Assembly: GCA_945885625.1 (NCBI GenBank)
Contig: CAMCYS010000001.1
Location: 1-64,000 of the forward strand
Length of the DNA stretch: 64,000 bases
Source of the DNA: Bifidobacterium breve
Lineage (GTDB): Bacteria > Actinomycetota > Actinomycetes > Nanopelagicales > Nanopelagicaceae
Direction: 5' to 3'
Under the pieces are notes generated by a model, which saw only the letters and a list, made by a program, of their open reading frames with translations, made no database searches and was not told the origin of the DNA. Below, one piece after another: positions 26,892-37,688 of the stretch. Each line of letters begins with the position of its first letter. Position 1 is the first letter of the stretch. The translations under genes and the position numbers were made by a program.

Positions 26892-27140
26892 TTAAGCGGT
26901 TGGTTCGAGATTCTCGATAGTTAGCAAACCTTCATTGATTTCACGAAGTGCTATTGAAAGTGGCTTCTCGTGGACATGCGTCTCGACTAGTGGGCCAACA
27001 TATTCAAGTAAACCTTCGCCAAGTTGTGAGTAATACGCGTTGATCTGGCGTGCGCGCTTTGCAGCGTAGAGAACCAAGCTGTACTTAGAACCGGCCTTAT
27101 CGAGCAGTTCGTCGATAGGTGGATTTGTAATGCCGTCCAT
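26892..27140 (-). CDS. rpoZ: RNA polymerase omega subunit
   Basis: Small subunit that helps assemble beta-prime in RNA polymerase. 82 residues, with [27 protein letters not shown], the conserved core helix region, and a C-terminal [10 protein letters not shown]. The TGGAGGACAT Shine-Dalgarno is strong. It sits between gmk and coaBC as in most actinobacteria. Confidence 0.95.
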   Translation of the reverse strand: MDGITNPPIDELLDKAGSKYSLVLYAAKRARQINAYYSQLGEGLLEYVGPLVETHVHEKPLSIALREINEGLLTIENLEPTA

Positions 27141-27194
27141 ATGTCCTCCAGTAGCAAGCGTTAAACCAAAAAAATTGGGAAAAATCTGGGCTGA

Positions 27195-28061
27195 TCAAGA
27201 GGCAAAGGATACCAGTTCGCTTAGAACCTGGGTTACCGAGTGATTTACGATGCGACGGTCAAAATTGGGGGCATGAGCGAGTTCTTCCTGCGCCAATGCC
27301 AGCCGGTGCGCCCTTCGCTCTGGCGAATCTGTGCCGCGAGCCTCAAGTCGAGTAACCAACTCTTCCCATGATGGTGGCTCTAAAAATACCAAAATTGCTT
27401 CGGCGCTAACTTTTCGTACTTGTTCGGCGCCAGCTATATCAATCTCCAACAGCACATTCTTCCCACGCGCTAGGGCAGCTTCAACTTGTGACTTTGGCGT
27501 CGCGTACTTCGCGCCAGCAAATTCAGCCCATTCCAAAAAATCACCGGCGGACTTACGCGCTTCAAACTCGGCATCAGAAATAAAGAAATAATCAACCCCA
27601 TCTGATTCGTTATGACGCGGAGATCTAGTCGTAGCACTTATTGACACATAAAAGTTCGCCTCTTTGCGAAGTTCTTTCGCAACGGTACTTTTGCCAACTC
27701 CGCCAGGCCCCGAAAGAACTAGCAATTTTCCCCGCTCGACCAGTGTCGGAGCAACAAACTCGGCCATCAATGCCGGCAATTGTTTAGTGCCTAGTCCTTG
27801 AATTCGTCGAGTCGGTGAGATATTCAATCTCTCCATGACTGATCGCGCTCTAACTTTTCCAACACCCGAAATTGATTCTAAGAGCTCGAACACTCTCATC
27901 TTAGCTACCGCTTCATCACTTTTACTTAACTCGAAAACTTGGCCTAGCGAATACTTTCCACTTTTAATCAGCGCTTTTACTTCTGCTCTTCGCTTTCTAG
28001 CAGCGCCAGCTTTGGCAAGAGCTAACGCGCGATCTTCGGGCGATAGTTGCGGAGGCTGCAT
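27195..28061 (-). CDS. gmk: Fusion of actinobacterial integration host factor (mIHF) with guanylate kinase
   Basis: A 288-residue protein with two normally separate domains. Residues 1 to about 102 match mycobacterial-type IHF: a basic N-terminal helix (KAGAARKRRAEVKALIKSG), then a helix-hairpin-helix SGVGKVRARSVMERLNIS and RRIQGLG, which bind DNA. From about residue 112 a complete guanylate kinase follows: P-loop SGPGGVGKST, GMP-binding TTRSPRHNESDGVDYFF and YATPKSQVEAAL. The lengths add up to one mIHF plus one GMK with almost no linker. In most actinobacteria mihF is the gene directly upstream of gmk, so loss of the mihF stop explains the fusion. TAGATT lies 6 nt before the ATG. Confidence 0.94.
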   Translation of the reverse strand: MQPPQLSPEDRALALAKAGAARKRRAEVKALIKSGKYSLGQVFELSKSDEAVAKMRVFELLESISGVGKVRARSVMERLNISPTRRIQGLGTKQLPALMAEFVAPTLVERGKLLVLSGPGGVGKSTVAKELRKEANFYVSISATTRSPRHNESDGVDYFFISDAEFEARKSAGDFLEWAEFAGAKYATPKSQVEAALARGKNVLLEIDIAGAEQVRKVSAEAILVFLEPPSWEELVTRLEARGTDSPERRAHRLALAQEELAHAPNFDRRIVNHSVTQVLSELVSFAS

Positions 28062-28067
28062 GGGCTA

Positions 28068-28073
28068 AATCTA
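28068..28073 (-). promoter_or_regulatory. Candidate -10 hexamer for the leaderless mIHF-gmk gene, overlapping the pyrF stop codon
   Basis: TAGATT lies 6 nt before the ATG at 28061; its TAG is the pyrF stop. It may let gmk be expressed independently of the pyr genes. Confidence 0.45.
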
Positions 28074-28778
28074 TCGGGCTAAGAGCGGTTCACAAATCTC
28101 TAGCAAGTTGGTGCTGAAGGCGGTTTCGCCTTGACTCCAAAATCGGGTCAATGGACGACCAATAACAACGTAACTGGCTCCGGCTTGAATCGCGGCTAAT
28201 GGCGTCATAGTGCGAACTTGATCATCAATTGGTGCACTTGGATCAACTGGACGAACGCCTGGGGTAATGATTGCTGGCGCAACACCGATCGCAGCACGTA
28301 TTGCCGAGACCTCCATTGGAGAGCAAACAATTGCGCTAGCGCCGGCCTGAATTGCCAATTTTGCGAGTCCGACAGCGCTATCTAGCGCGTTGCTGCGATA
28401 ACCGATTTCGACCAAATCTGAATCAGCTAAACTCGTCAAAATAGTTACTGCAGTGACCTCTGTGCTCGGGAGTTGTTGGGCGGCTGCAGCGATCATCGCT
28501 TGGCCACCAGATGCATGTACCGTTAAAAATCTAGGTCTTAGTTGCGCAACTGTAGCTGCTGCTTGCGCTACCGTATTAGGAATGTCATGCAATTTTAGAT
28601 CAAGAAAAAGGTCTAGCTCATGATCGGCGACAACTTCGCGAACACCTTCAGCTCCAAAATTAAGAAAGAATTCGAGACCCAACTTAATCCCAGATATGTG
28701 CGGAGCAACTAATTTCGCCCAACTCTTTGCGATCTCGAGATCTGAGGTATCAGTAGCTAAAATGATGGGTGCTTTCAT
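28071..28778 (-). CDS. pyrF: Orotidine 5'-phosphate decarboxylase
   Basis: Last step of UMP synthesis. The 235-residue protein has the catalytic tetrad in LDLKLHDIPNT (Asp/Lys/Asp) near residue 60, and TPGVRP and GRPL phosphate-binding loops. The short form resembles that of many other bacteria, not the longer mycobacterial type. The ATG overlaps the pyrD stop by 4 nt. Confidence 0.95.
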   Translation of the reverse strand: MKAPIILATDTSDLEIAKSWAKLVAPHISGIKLGLEFFLNFGAEGVREVVADHELDLFLDLKLHDIPNTVAQAAATVAQLRPRFLTVHASGGQAMIAAAAQQLPSTEVTAVTILTSLADSDLVEIGYRSNALDSAVGLAKLAIQAGASAIVCSPMEVSAIRAAIGVAPAIITPGVRPVDPSAPIDDQVRTMTPLAAIQAGASYVVIGRPLTRFWSQGETAFSTNLLEICEPLLAR

Positions 28779-29719
28779 CGTACGCTACTCTCCGGTCGAT
28801 GTGCGAAACCAATCGCTTCGCGAAGCGAAGTAAAACCCTTATCTTTGAGAATCTGGCGGAGTTCGTTTTGAATTTTTACAATCGCAGTGGGATTTCCAAA
28901 CGAGGCGGTCCCCACCGACACTCCACTTGCGCCGGCCATAATTAATTCAAAAGCGTCGGCGCCAGATGAAACCCCACCCATTCCCAAGATCGGGACTTTC
29001 GGTAGCGCTTCATGTACCTGGAAAATTGCTCGAACTGCAATCGGTCGTATAGCTGGACCAGATAAACCACCAGTACGACCGCCTAAATGAGGTCGCATAG
29101 TATTTGGATTAATTACCATGCCCAGAACCGTATTAATAAGAGCAAGGCCGTCGGCTCCCGCATCAACAACGCCACGAGCAATCGAAACAATATCTGTTAC
29201 ATCGGGTGAAAGTTTGGCAATGATTGGTAAATCTCCACCGATGGTTCGACGTACGCCTTCAATAACGTTTTGAGCTGATTCGAGATGGCAAGCGAACACC
29301 ATTCCTCGATTTTCTACATTGGGACAAGAGATATTGACTTCCAGAGCCGAAATTCCAGCTACACCACGAAGTCGGCGAGCCAGCGATGCGAATTCTTCGG
29401 CAGTTTCACCGGCAATTGAGACGATTATGCGTGCCTTCTGTTCAACCAACCAAGCCAAATCATTTGCTAAGAAGGCATCTATTCCTGGACCCTGTAACCC
29501 AATGGAGTTGAGCATTCCACTAGGAGTCTCAGCCATGCGCGGAGTTGCTCGACCAGCGCGTGGTTTACTCATAATGGATTTTGTAACAATCGCACCCATA
29601 TCGCGTAAGTCGAAGAATTGTGCCAACTCTTTTCCCGAACTAGCACATCCGCTGGCAGTAAAGATCGGAGTGGGAAACCACGCGTTACCCAGAGTTGTAG
29701 AGAAATCTAGTTGTGACAT
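28775..29719 (-). CDS. pyrD: Dihydroorotate dehydrogenase, class 1B catalytic subunit
   Basis: FMN enzyme that oxidises dihydroorotate, here paired with the PyrK electron-transfer subunit and so NAD-linked and cytoplasmic. 314 residues. EVNISCPNVE contains the class 1 catalytic cysteine (class 2 has serine), and LINTV, GPAIRP and GMGGVSSG form the FMN/phosphate site. A TTG at 29722 is possible, but the ATG at 29719, overlapping the pyrK stop by 1 nt (TGATG), is preferred. Confidence 0.95.
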   Translation of the reverse strand: MSQLDFSTTLGNAWFPTPIFTASGCASSGKELAQFFDLRDMGAIVTKSIMSKPRAGRATPRMAETPSGMLNSIGLQGPGIDAFLANDLAWLVEQKARIIVSIAGETAEEFASLARRLRGVAGISALEVNISCPNVENRGMVFACHLESAQNVIEGVRRTIGGDLPIIAKLSPDVTDIVSIARGVVDAGADGLALINTVLGMVINPNTMRPHLGGRTGGLSGPAIRPIAVRAIFQVHEALPKVPILGMGGVSSGADAFELIMAGASGVSVGTASFGNPTAIVKIQNELRQILKDKGFTSLREAIGFAHRPESSVR

Positions 29720-30576
29720 CAAAGCACCACGGTCTTACCTACGAGATCCCATTGAATACTCGCGCCATCCATTACTGGGCCATCAATACAAGAACGTAAG
29801 TTACTGATTTTCCCGGACGGATCCTTAACCGGAAGAACACAGGTCATACAGATACCGATACCACAAGCCATTGCTTCTTCAACCGCACATTGATGGACTA
29901 CATCTCCCCCACTCAGTATTTCAGAGATAGCTTTTAACATCGCCATTGGACCACAGGAGTAAATAACATCAATCTGAAGTTCGGAAACTAACTGCGGAAT
30001 CGGTGCTGTGATGCGGCCAGTTTCACCCATTGATCCATCTTCAGTGAAAATTCGAAGCGAATTAACACTGCGCTTGCCTTCAAGAGGTGCATAAATTTTG
30101 GCAGCCGTACTTGCTCCAAGCAACATATCAACGCGACAACCTCGCTCCTTCAAGACTTCAGCCAAACCAAAGAGTGGCGCCGAACCATAACCTCCACCAA
30201 CTAGGAGTGCATTTACATTTGTGGTAGGAATTCCAAAAGCGGTTCCGAGCGGTAGCGTGATATCTATCTGCTCACCTTCAGCTAGACCACAGAGCCAAGT
30301 GGAACCATTTCCATGGGGCGCAACAATTAATTCAATAGCACCACCAAACTGTGGTGAGGTAGTTGTGCGCGAGATTGCAAATGCGCGTCGCAGAACCATC
30401 TTAGAATTGGGACCACCGACACTTATTGCGACGAAGTTGCCGGGCTTGCACTGTGAAACTAGTTCACCAACACTGATCAAAATTTGGTGGTACTGGCCAA
30501 CTTTCTTGTTGCCAACAATGGTGGCGAGTAGTTGAGCAGCGCTTCGGTTAATTCCAGCCATGGCTAAGCCAACCAT
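29719..30576 (-). CDS. pyrK: Dihydroorotate dehydrogenase electron-transfer subunit
   Basis: FAD/[2Fe-2S] subunit passing electrons from PyrD to NAD. 285 residues: a ferredoxin-reductase-like FAD domain (LRRAFAISR), a nucleotide domain with [13 protein letters not shown], and a C-terminal iron-sulphur site [17 protein letters not shown] plus a later Cys in SCIDGP. The ATG at 30576 overlaps carB by 13 nt; the ATG five codons later, just past the carB stop, is also possible. Confidence 0.93.
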   Translation of the reverse strand: MVGLAMAGINRSAAQLLATIVGNKKVGQYHQILISVGELVSQCKPGNFVAISVGGPNSKMVLRRAFAISRTTTSPQFGGAIELIVAPHGNGSTWLCGLAEGEQIDITLPLGTAFGIPTTNVNALLVGGGYGSAPLFGLAEVLKERGCRVDMLLGASTAAKIYAPLEGKRSVNSLRIFTEDGSMGETGRITAPIPQLVSELQIDVIYSCGPMAMLKAISEILSGGDVVHQCAVEEAMACGIGICMTCVLPVKDPSGKISNLRSCIDGPVMDGASIQWDLVGKTVVL

Positions 30577-33500
30577 TTCTGGATAGATTTAACGCTCATC
30601 TCGCCTTGTTGAAGTGCCGCAATCCCTGCAACCGCCGCGGCAAAACCAGCCGTAGTAGTAATACAAGGAATAGAGCGCTGGATTGCTGCGGTTCGAATCA
30701 TCCAGCCATCGGCTCGGGTGCCACGACCGACCGGAGTGTTGATTACTAGATCGATTTCGCCTGCGTGTAGAAGATCAACAATTGTGCGTTCTCCCATAGC
30801 ACCTTGACCTTCAGAGTACTTACGTACTTCGGTCACCGAAATCCCTGCTTCACGTAAGTGGGCAGCAGTTCCGGTCGTTGCCAAAATCAAAAAACCTAAA
30901 TCGATTAGCGACTTAGCTGGCCCAATTCCGTGGTTCTTATCTTTATCAGCTAACGACACAAAAACTTTTCCGGCCTTAGGAAGTGGGCCGAAGGAAGAAA
31001 TTTGACTCTTGGCATAACTTTCACCAAAGGTGGCGGCGATGCCCATGACTTCGCCAGTTGAACGCATCTCCGGACCAAGTACTGAATCAACACCGCGACC
31101 ATCAACGCGTCGAAAACGATTCCAAGGCAGAACAGCTTCCTTAACTGAAATACCTTTTGCTTCACCATTTCCGGCTGGCAGCATTGCTTCGCTACGCAGC
31201 TGCGCAATTGTGGCTCCCACTGAAATACGCGCAGCAGCTTTTGCTAGCGGAACGCCAGTTGCTTTGCTGACGAACGGAACGGTTCGAGAGGCTCGTGGGT
31301 TAGCTTCCAGAACGTATAACTGCTGATCTGCGATGGCGAATTGAATATTTATCAAGCCACGGACACCAACACCACGCGCAATCTTTTCAGTCGCAACCGA
31401 TATTTCAGCGGCCATCGCAGGTGTCACAGTCATGGCTGGTAGTACGCAGGCGCTATCGCCTGAGTGGATACCAGCCTCCTCAATGTGCTCCATCACGCCA
31501 CCCAGAAATAGCTCTTCGCCATCGAAAAGAGCATCAACATCAATTTCAATAGCGCTATCTAAGAATCGATCTACTAAGACTGGGCGATATGGAGTTATGT
31601 CAGTAGCTCTTGTGATAAACCCCGCGAGTGATTCATCATCATAAACAATTTCCATGCCCCGACCGCCGAGTACAAAACTTGGGCGAACCAGAACTGGGTA
31701 ACCAATTTCATGAGCAATCTTTAGCGCTTCTAACTGCGAAGCTGCCATCCCAAATTTCGGTGCAATTAGATTTTGTTGAGCTAAGACTTCGCCAAATTCA
31801 CCACGATCCTCGGCCAAATTGATGGCCTCTGGTGAGGTACCTAGGATGTTTACGCCAGCGGCCTTTAAGCCTGCTGCCAAACCAAGTGGGGTTTGGCCAC
31901 CAAGTTGAGTAATAACACCTAGCACCGGACCTGCCAACTCTTCAGCGCGCACAATCTCTAATACATCTTCCAGGGTCAAGGGTTCGAAATAGAGTCGATC
32001 ACTGGTGTCGTAATCAGTAGAAACTGTCTCGGGGTTGCAGTTGATCATTACTGTTTCGAAGTTGGATTCTCGCAAGGTAAACGAGGCATGGACGCAGGAG
32101 TAATCAAATTCGATACCTTGACCAATGCGATTTGGGCCAGATCCCAAGATTATTACTGCGGGCTTAGTTCGTGACTTAACCTCTGTTTCTTCCTCATAAC
32201 TTGAGTAATGATAGGGAGTAAAGGCCTCAAACTCGGCCGCACAAGTATCGACGGTTTTATAGACAGCATGAACATTAAAATTTGCTCGTGCGGCACGAAC
32301 ATCTGCTTCAGATAACCCTCGCAAATCCGCAATCTGTTTATCAGAGAAACCAAGTTGTTTTGCATTACGCAAGAGCTCGTCGGTTAATTCACCTGGAATC
32401 GCGATAACTCTCGCAGCTTCATTCAACTCGGCAATTTGGTTTAGAAACCACGGATCAATCTTGCAGGCGCTGAAGACGTCAGCGATTGAAGCGCCCCACC
32501 AAAGGGCTCGTTGCACCTGCTGTAAGCGATATTCAGTTGGAATTTCAATCGCTTTAAGCAGCGCCTCTAACTCGCCGGACTTAGGTGCTACTGGCCAAGC
32601 GAAAGGCGCTTCTTTTCGTTCTAACGAACGTAGCGCCTTCTGCAGAGCTTCGGCAAAGGAACGGCCAATCGCCATCGCCTCACCAACTGACTTCATAGTG
32701 GTGGTAAGTCGTGGATCTGCATCGGCAAACTTTTCAAAAGCAAAACGTGGCGCTTTAACCACTACGTAGTCCAGAGTTGGCTCGAATGAAGCAGGAGTGA
32801 CTTTAGTAATGTCGTTTTGAATTTCATCTAGTGAGTAGCCAATTGCTAACTTGGTTGCAATCTTGGCGATCGGAAAACCAGTTGCTTTTGAGGCAAGCGC
32901 ACTTGAGCGCGAAACTCTCGGGTTCATCTCAATTACAATTATGCGACCATCAACTGGATTTACCGCAAACTGGATATTGCAACCACCAGTGGCCACGCCA
33001 ACTTCACGAATAATATCAATTGAAAGATCTCGCAGACGTTGATATTCAACATCAGTCAACGTCATTGCAGGAGCTACAGTTATCGAATCTCCAGTATGTA
33101 CACCCATTGGGTCAACATTTTCAATGGTACATACAATCACCACATTATCTTTATGATCGCGCATGACCTCGAGTTCGTACTCTTTCCAACCGATAATTGA
33201 CTCTTCAATCAGAACTTCAGTTGTTGGACTGTGAGTCAGGCCAGCTCCGGCTATCTGTCGTAAAGTTGATTCATCAAAGGCAATACCAGAACCAAGGCCA
33301 CCCATTGTAAAAGATGGACGCACAACAACTGGATAATTCAAAACTGCTGCGGCAGCCAAGACTTCATCAATCGTGTGACAGATGATTGACTTGGAAGATT
33401 TTCCGCCAACTTTCTCGACAATAGCTCTGAAGAGTTCGCGGTTCTCGCCCCGATTAATAGCCGGAATATCTGCCCCGATTAACTTAACATTGAATTTCGC

Positions 33501-33824
33501 CAATGTGCCTCGTTCACTTAAAGCGATCGCTGCATTAAGAGCGGTTTGGCCACCAAGAGTTGCCAAGATTGCATCTGGGCGTTCGATTTCAATAATTTTC
33601 TCGATGTACTCAGCAGTGATCGGCTCGATATAAGTCGCATCGGCAAATTCTGGGTCAGTCATGATCGTGGCCGGATTTGAGTTGACCAAAATTACGCGAA
33701 TACCTTCGGCGCGTAGTACGCGACAAGCTTGAGTGCCGGAATAATCAAATTCGCAAGCTTGCCCAATTACGATCGGGCCGCTGCCAATTACTAGAACACT
33801 TTTAATTGAATTATCTCTAGGCAC
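30564..33824 (-). CDS. carB: Carbamoyl-phosphate synthase large subunit
   Basis: Makes carbamoyl phosphate from bicarbonate, ATP and ammonia delivered by CarA. The 1086-residue protein is an internal duplication: each half has an ATP-grasp domain (first from [17 protein letters not shown], second from [17 protein letters not shown]), and the last 130 residues form the allosteric MGS-like domain ([15 protein letters not shown]). The GTG start overlaps carA by 8 nt, with GGAG upstream. Confidence 0.98.
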   Translation of the reverse strand: MPRDNSIKSVLVIGSGPIVIGQACEFDYSGTQACRVLRAEGIRVILVNSNPATIMTDPEFADATYIEPITAEYIEKIIEIERPDAILATLGGQTALNAAIALSERGTLAKFNVKLIGADIPAINRGENRELFRAIVEKVGGKSSKSIICHTIDEVLAAAAVLNYPVVVRPSFTMGGLGSGIAFDESTLRQIAGAGLTHSPTTEVLIEESIIGWKEYELEVMRDHKDNVVIVCTIENVDPMGVHTGDSITVAPAMTLTDVEYQRLRDLSIDIIREVGVATGGCNIQFAVNPVDGRIIVIEMNPRVSRSSALASKATGFPIAKIATKLAIGYSLDEIQNDITKVTPASFEPTLDYVVVKAPRFAFEKFADADPRLTTTMKSVGEAMAIGRSFAEALQKALRSLERKEAPFAWPVAPKSGELEALLKAIEIPTEYRLQQVQRALWWGASIADVFSACKIDPWFLNQIAELNEAARVIAIPGELTDELLRNAKQLGFSDKQIADLRGLSEADVRAARANFNVHAVYKTVDTCAAEFEAFTPYHYSSYEEETEVKSRTKPAVIILGSGPNRIGQGIEFDYSCVHASFTLRESNFETVMINCNPETVSTDYDTSDRLYFEPLTLEDVLEIVRAEELAGPVLGVITQLGGQTPLGLAAGLKAAGVNILGTSPEAINLAEDRGEFGEVLAQQNLIAPKFGMAASQLEALKIAHEIGYPVLVRPSFVLGGRGMEIVYDDESLAGFITRATDITPYRPVLVDRFLDSAIEIDVDALFDGEELFLGGVMEHIEEAGIHSGDSACVLPAMTVTPAMAAEISVATEKIARGVGVRGLINIQFAIADQQLYVLEANPRASRTVPFVSKATGVPLAKAAARISVGATIAQLRSEAMLPAGNGEAKGISVKEAVLPWNRFRRVDGRGVDSVLGPEMRSTGEVMGIAATFGESYAKSQISSFGPLPKAGKVFVSLADKDKNHGIGPAKSLIDLGFLILATTGTAAHLREAGISVTEVRKYSEGQGAMGERTIVDLLHAGEIDLVINTPVGRGTRADGWMIRTAAIQRSIPCITTTAGFAAAVAGIAALQQGEMSVKSIQKWLA

Positions 33825-34944
33825 TTACTACTCCGACTGGGTTGGCAGCCATTAAGTCAACAAAACGATCGAATAGATAACTCGCATCGTGTGGCCCGGC
33901 TGCGGCCTCTGGGTGGTATTGCACACTAAAGGCAGGTTGCTCAAGTAAGGCCAAGCCCTCGACTACATCGTCATTCAAATTCACATGTGTGACCTGTCCA
34001 GGTCCAAAGACTGTTGTGAAAGTACCTGTTGTTGGTGCGTTGATAGCAAACCCATGATTGTGAGCTGTGATTTCAACTTTCTCACTCACTTTATCAATGA
34101 CTGGCTGATTGATTCCGCGGTGACCAAAAGTCAGTTTGTAGGATTCAAAACCAAGAGCTCGACCCAGAATTTGATGTCCAAAACAGATGCCAAAGATCGG
34201 AATTTTTGCGTGTAGCACCTCTCTAACTAACTCAACGGTCTCATTCATAGTAGCCGGGTCTCCGGGCCCATTAGAAATAAAGACCCCGTCTGGTTTCAGC
34301 GCAAGGATTTGACTGAAGCTAGTAGTGGCTGGCAACACGTGGACTTCGATTCCACGAGCCGCCATCGAACGAGGAGTTGCTGCTTTTATACCCAGGTCCA
34401 AAGCGGCAACTGTATATCTCTTTTCACCAACTGCCGGCACTACATAAGGTTTCGGAGTAGATACATCTTGGGTTAAGTACGCACCTGACATCGCACTACT
34501 TGCTCTAACTTGGCTAACCATTTCTTCGATTGAGAACTCTGTACCGGAAAAAATTCCGACCTTCATAGCACCGCGATCACGTAAATGTCTGGTTAGCGCC
34601 CTGGTATCTACGCCACGAATTCCAACTACACCTTGGGCAATCAGATCATCTTCAAGGGAACGTTCACTTCGCCAGTTACTAACGATTGCCGATGGATTTC
34701 GAACTACGAACCCACTGACCCAAATTTTTGAAGATTCTTCATCAGATATATTCATGCCCGTATTGCCAATATGAGGCGCGGTCATAATTACTACTTGCTT
34801 GTGATAACTCGGGTCAGTTAACGTCTCTTGATAACCGGTCATACCAGTTGAAAAAACTGCTTCACCAAAAGTTGTTCCAACGGCTGCCCAGGATCTTCCA
34901 GTAAAAATTCGACCATCTTCTAAAACCAAAAGAGCCTTACCCAC
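33817..34944 (-). CDS. carA: Carbamoyl-phosphate synthase small subunit
   Basis: Class I glutamine amidotransferase subunit. 375 residues: the N-terminal domain ([16 protein letters not shown]), then the glutaminase with [13 protein letters not shown] (nucleophile Cys) and YHPEAAAGP (catalytic His/Glu). The GTG start overlaps the pyrC stop by 8 nt. Confidence 0.97.
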   Translation of the reverse strand: MGKALLVLEDGRIFTGRSWAAVGTTFGEAVFSTGMTGYQETLTDPSYHKQVVIMTAPHIGNTGMNISDEESSKIWVSGFVVRNPSAIVSNWRSERSLEDDLIAQGVVGIRGVDTRALTRHLRDRGAMKVGIFSGTEFSIEEMVSQVRASSAMSGAYLTQDVSTPKPYVVPAVGEKRYTVAALDLGIKAATPRSMAARGIEVHVLPATTSFSQILALKPDGVFISNGPGDPATMNETVELVREVLHAKIPIFGICFGHQILGRALGFESYKLTFGHRGINQPVIDKVSEKVEITAHNHGFAINAPTTGTFTTVFGPGQVTHVNLNDDVVEGLALLEQPAFSVQYHPEAAAGPHDASYLFDRFVDLMAANPVGVVSA

Positions 34945-36202
34945 CGAAGACCAACTTTCCGTTATAGAAGGTATGCGTTACAACGCCTGGTAGTTCAAAA
35001 CCATGGAACGGTGTGTTCTTAGATCTAGTGGACATTAAGTCGCGATCAACGACCCATTTAGCCAAGGTATCGACCACGATTAGATTCGCTGGGTTACCGA
35101 TCACTAAGTCCTGTCCATGGTTCTCGTAACGAGCAATGCGAGCAGGCGCGATCGAAAGTCGTTGCGCAACATGTTCATAGTTCATTAAACCGGTTTCGAC
35201 CATAGTCTTAATCACGATCGATAGTGCAGTTTCTAACCCGACCATTCCGAAACTAGCAATTGACCATTCGCAATCCTTACTTTCCGAACTGTGCGGCGCG
35301 TGATCAGTTGCCACGATATCGATGGTGCCATCTGCCAATCCCGCACGAAGCGCTAGGACATCGCTCTCTAACCGCAATGGCGGATTGACTTTGAAGATTG
35401 GATCATAGGTTTTTGCGTAATCATCAGTTAGTAATAAATGATGCGGTGTTACTTCAGCGGTTACCTGGATACCGCGTGCCTTCGCCCAACGGATTATCTC
35501 TACCCCGCCGGCAGTTGTTAGATGGCAAATGTGTAAACGGGACTTGGTATGCTCAGCAAGTAAAACATCGCGAGCGATAATTGCTTCCTCAGCTACAGCT
35601 GGCCACCCTTTGAGCCCTAGCTGCGCTGACACTTCGCCTTCGTTCATCTGCGCGTCTTGGGTTAAAGCAGGTTCTTGCGCATGTTGCGCAATGACACCAT
35701 CGAATTTCTTTACATACTCCAAAGCGCGACGCATGATGAGGGGATCAAAGACACATTTACCATCATCACTAAATACTCGAACTCGGGCGGCCGAATCTGC
35801 CATTGCGCCGATTTCAGAAAGCGCCTGACCGTTTAGTCCTTGAGTTACAGCACCGATTGGAAATACATCGCATAGCCCTGCGGCTTGACCAAGTCGATAA
35901 ACCTGTTCAACAACACCTGCGGTATCGGCAACCGGAGAGGTGTTAGCCATCGCGCTAATTGCGGTGAAACCACCACGAACCGCAGAGAGTGAACCTGTTG
36001 CGACAGTTTCAGATTCTTCAAATCCTGGCTCACGTAGATGTGTGTGTAGATCCACTAAACCCGGTAGCACTTGCTTGCCAGCTAAGTCAATAATTTGATG
36101 ATCTCTCGATAGTGAACTAGTTGCGACTAAATGACCGTCATGAATCGCTAAGTCCGCTTTACTGCCATTTGGCATAGTTGCGTTCTTCAATAGATAACTC
36201 AT
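34937..36202 (-). CDS. pyrC: Dihydroorotase (class I)
   Basis: Zinc amidohydrolase that cyclises carbamoyl-aspartate. 421 residues, with DLHTHLREPG, the HICHLTTAGG histidine and ATDHAPHS (catalytic Asp). The ATG shares one base with the pyrB stop (TAATG) and the end overlaps carA by 8 nt, so translation is probably coupled. Confidence 0.97.
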   Translation of the reverse strand: MSYLLKNATMPNGSKADLAIHDGHLVATSSLSRDHQIIDLAGKQVLPGLVDLHTHLREPGFEESETVATGSLSAVRGGFTAISAMANTSPVADTAGVVEQVYRLGQAAGLCDVFPIGAVTQGLNGQALSEIGAMADSAARVRVFSDDGKCVFDPLIMRRALEYVKKFDGVIAQHAQEPALTQDAQMNEGEVSAQLGLKGWPAVAEEAIIARDVLLAEHTKSRLHICHLTTAGGVEIIRWAKARGIQVTAEVTPHHLLLTDDYAKTYDPIFKVNPPLRLESDVLALRAGLADGTIDIVATDHAPHSSESKDCEWSIASFGMVGLETALSIVIKTMVETGLMNYEHVAQRLSIAPARIARYENHGQDLVIGNPANLIVVDTLAKWVVDRDLMSTRSKNTPFHGFELPGVVTHTFYNGKLVFGG

Positions 36203-37149
36203 TAGTTGATCCCGCCTTCGATTGGTGCCCCACCTAGTAGCAGATAAAGAATTGCCATTCGCACACTCACGCCATTACTTACTTGTTCGACAATGACTGA
36301 TCTAGCACTATCGGCAGCCTCCGCCGTAATCTCGAGCCCTCGGTTCATTGGACCTGGATGCAGGATTATCGCGTTTGGATTAAGAGCTTTCATGCGATCG
36401 CGATTCAAGCCGTAATAGCGAGAATATTCACGAGCACTCGGAAAGAAAATCTCCTGCATTCGTTCTTGTTGAATGCGTAACATCATGATTGCGTCAATTT
36501 GTGGAATAACGGAATCGAAATCATATGAGACTGTGACTGGCCAACTCTCTACCCCAAACGGCAACAAAGTCGGTGGCGCAACAAGAGTTACGTGAGCACC
36601 TAGTTTGGCTAACAATAAAACATTTGAACGTGCCACTCGAGAATGCAGAATGTCACCAACTATTGCGATTCGCAGACCAGCTAAATCATTAGCACCTTTA
36701 CCAAGATGTTTACGAATCGTGAAAGCATCCAGTAAAGCTTGGCTCGGATGCTCATGAGTGCCATCACCAGCATTTATTACCGCACCACTCATCCATTGAT
36801 TATCTGCTAATCGAAACGGTGCGCCAGAGGCTGGATGGCGAATAACCACAGCATCAGCACCCATGGCCTGCAGAGTTAAGGCTGTATCTTTTAGTGACTC
36901 TCCCTTGCTCAGACTTGATCCCTTAGCCGAGAAATTGATTACATCCGCCGAGAGTCGTTTGGCAGCAGCTTCAAATGAAATTCTGGTTCGGGTGGAGTCT
37001 TCGGCGAACAAATTTACAATGGTGCGACCACGAAGTGTGGGCAACTTTTTCATCGGGCCATCAGAGATGCGAGCTAACTCAGCGGCAGTATCAAGAATTA
37101 AGATTGCATCTTCGCGAGAGAGATCACTAATACTCAATAAATGTTTCAC
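36202..37149 (-). CDS. pyrB: Aspartate carbamoyltransferase catalytic subunit
   Basis: Joins carbamoyl phosphate and aspartate. 315 residues, with the carbamoyl phosphate motif [13 protein letters not shown] near residue 49 and [10 protein letters not shown] and [10 protein letters not shown] further on. No regulatory pyrI follows, as in other actinobacteria. GTG start with GGGGAG upstream and a 4-nt overlap with pyrR (GTGA). Confidence 0.97.
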   Translation of the reverse strand: MKHLLSISDLSREDAILILDTAAELARISDGPMKKLPTLRGRTIVNLFAEDSTRTRISFEAAAKRLSADVINFSAKGSSLSKGESLKDTALTLQAMGADAVVIRHPASGAPFRLADNQWMSGAVINAGDGTHEHPSQALLDAFTIRKHLGKGANDLAGLRIAIVGDILHSRVARSNVLLLAKLGAHVTLVAPPTLLPFGVESWPVTVSYDFDSVIPQIDAIMMLRIQQERMQEIFFPSAREYSRYYGLNRDRMKALNPNAIILHPGPMNRGLEITAEAADSARSVIVEQVSNGVSVRMAILYLLLGGAPIEGGIN

Positions 37150-37682
37150 TTGACTCCCCCTTCGGCGATGGTTACTCCATCAACTCCATCGACCTCAACC
37201 AAATTGACTTTGATAATCTCAGAGCGTGAAGTAGGAATGTTCTTGCCCACGAAATCTGCCTTGATTGGTAACTCACGATGTCCGCGATCTACTAGGACTG
37301 CTAGCGAGACGCTGGTGGGGCGGCCTATTTGACCGAGTGCGTCGAGTGCGGCGCGAATGGTACGGCCCGAGTAGAGAACGTCATCAACTAAGACAACGTG
37401 TCGACCTTCAACGCCAGCTGCTGGAATCAATGTCGGTAGCAGAGCTTTGGGAGAACGGGTGCGCAGATCATCGCGATGCATTGTGGTATCTAAGGTTCCG
37501 ACTGCGACTTCTCCGCCCTCGATAGCGTTGATAGCGGCTGCGATTCGAGTTGCCAAATGAGCCCCGCGAGTGGGAATTCCTAAGAGAGTGATTGTGTCAG
37601 CGCCGTCATAGCGCTCTAAAATTTCGTGAGCTATGCGCACTATTGCGCGCGAGATATCGGGCGCAGGCAGAACTGTTTTCAT
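37146..37682 (-). CDS. pyrR: Bifunctional pyr regulator / uracil phosphoribosyltransferase PyrR
   Basis: UMP-responsive RNA-binding repressor of pyr genes, also a weak uracil phosphoribosyltransferase. The PRPP loop is [20 protein letters not shown], and the basic RNA-binding face includes [10 protein letters not shown]. The frame opens at 37700, but the ATG at 37682 has AAGGAG 6 nt upstream and gives the normal length of 178 residues. It heads the pyr operon, and a PyrR-type hairpin touches its own Shine-Dalgarno. Confidence 0.95.
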   Translation of the reverse strand: MKTVLPAPDISRAIVRIAHEILERYDGADTITLLGIPTRGAHLATRIAAAINAIEGGEVAVGTLDTTMHRDDLRTRSPKALLPTLIPAAGVEGRHVVLVDDVLYSGRTIRAALDALGQIGRPTSVSLAVLVDRGHRELPIKADFVGKNIPTSRSEIIKVNLVEVDGVDGVTIAEGGVK

Positions 37683-37688
37683 ATGAAT

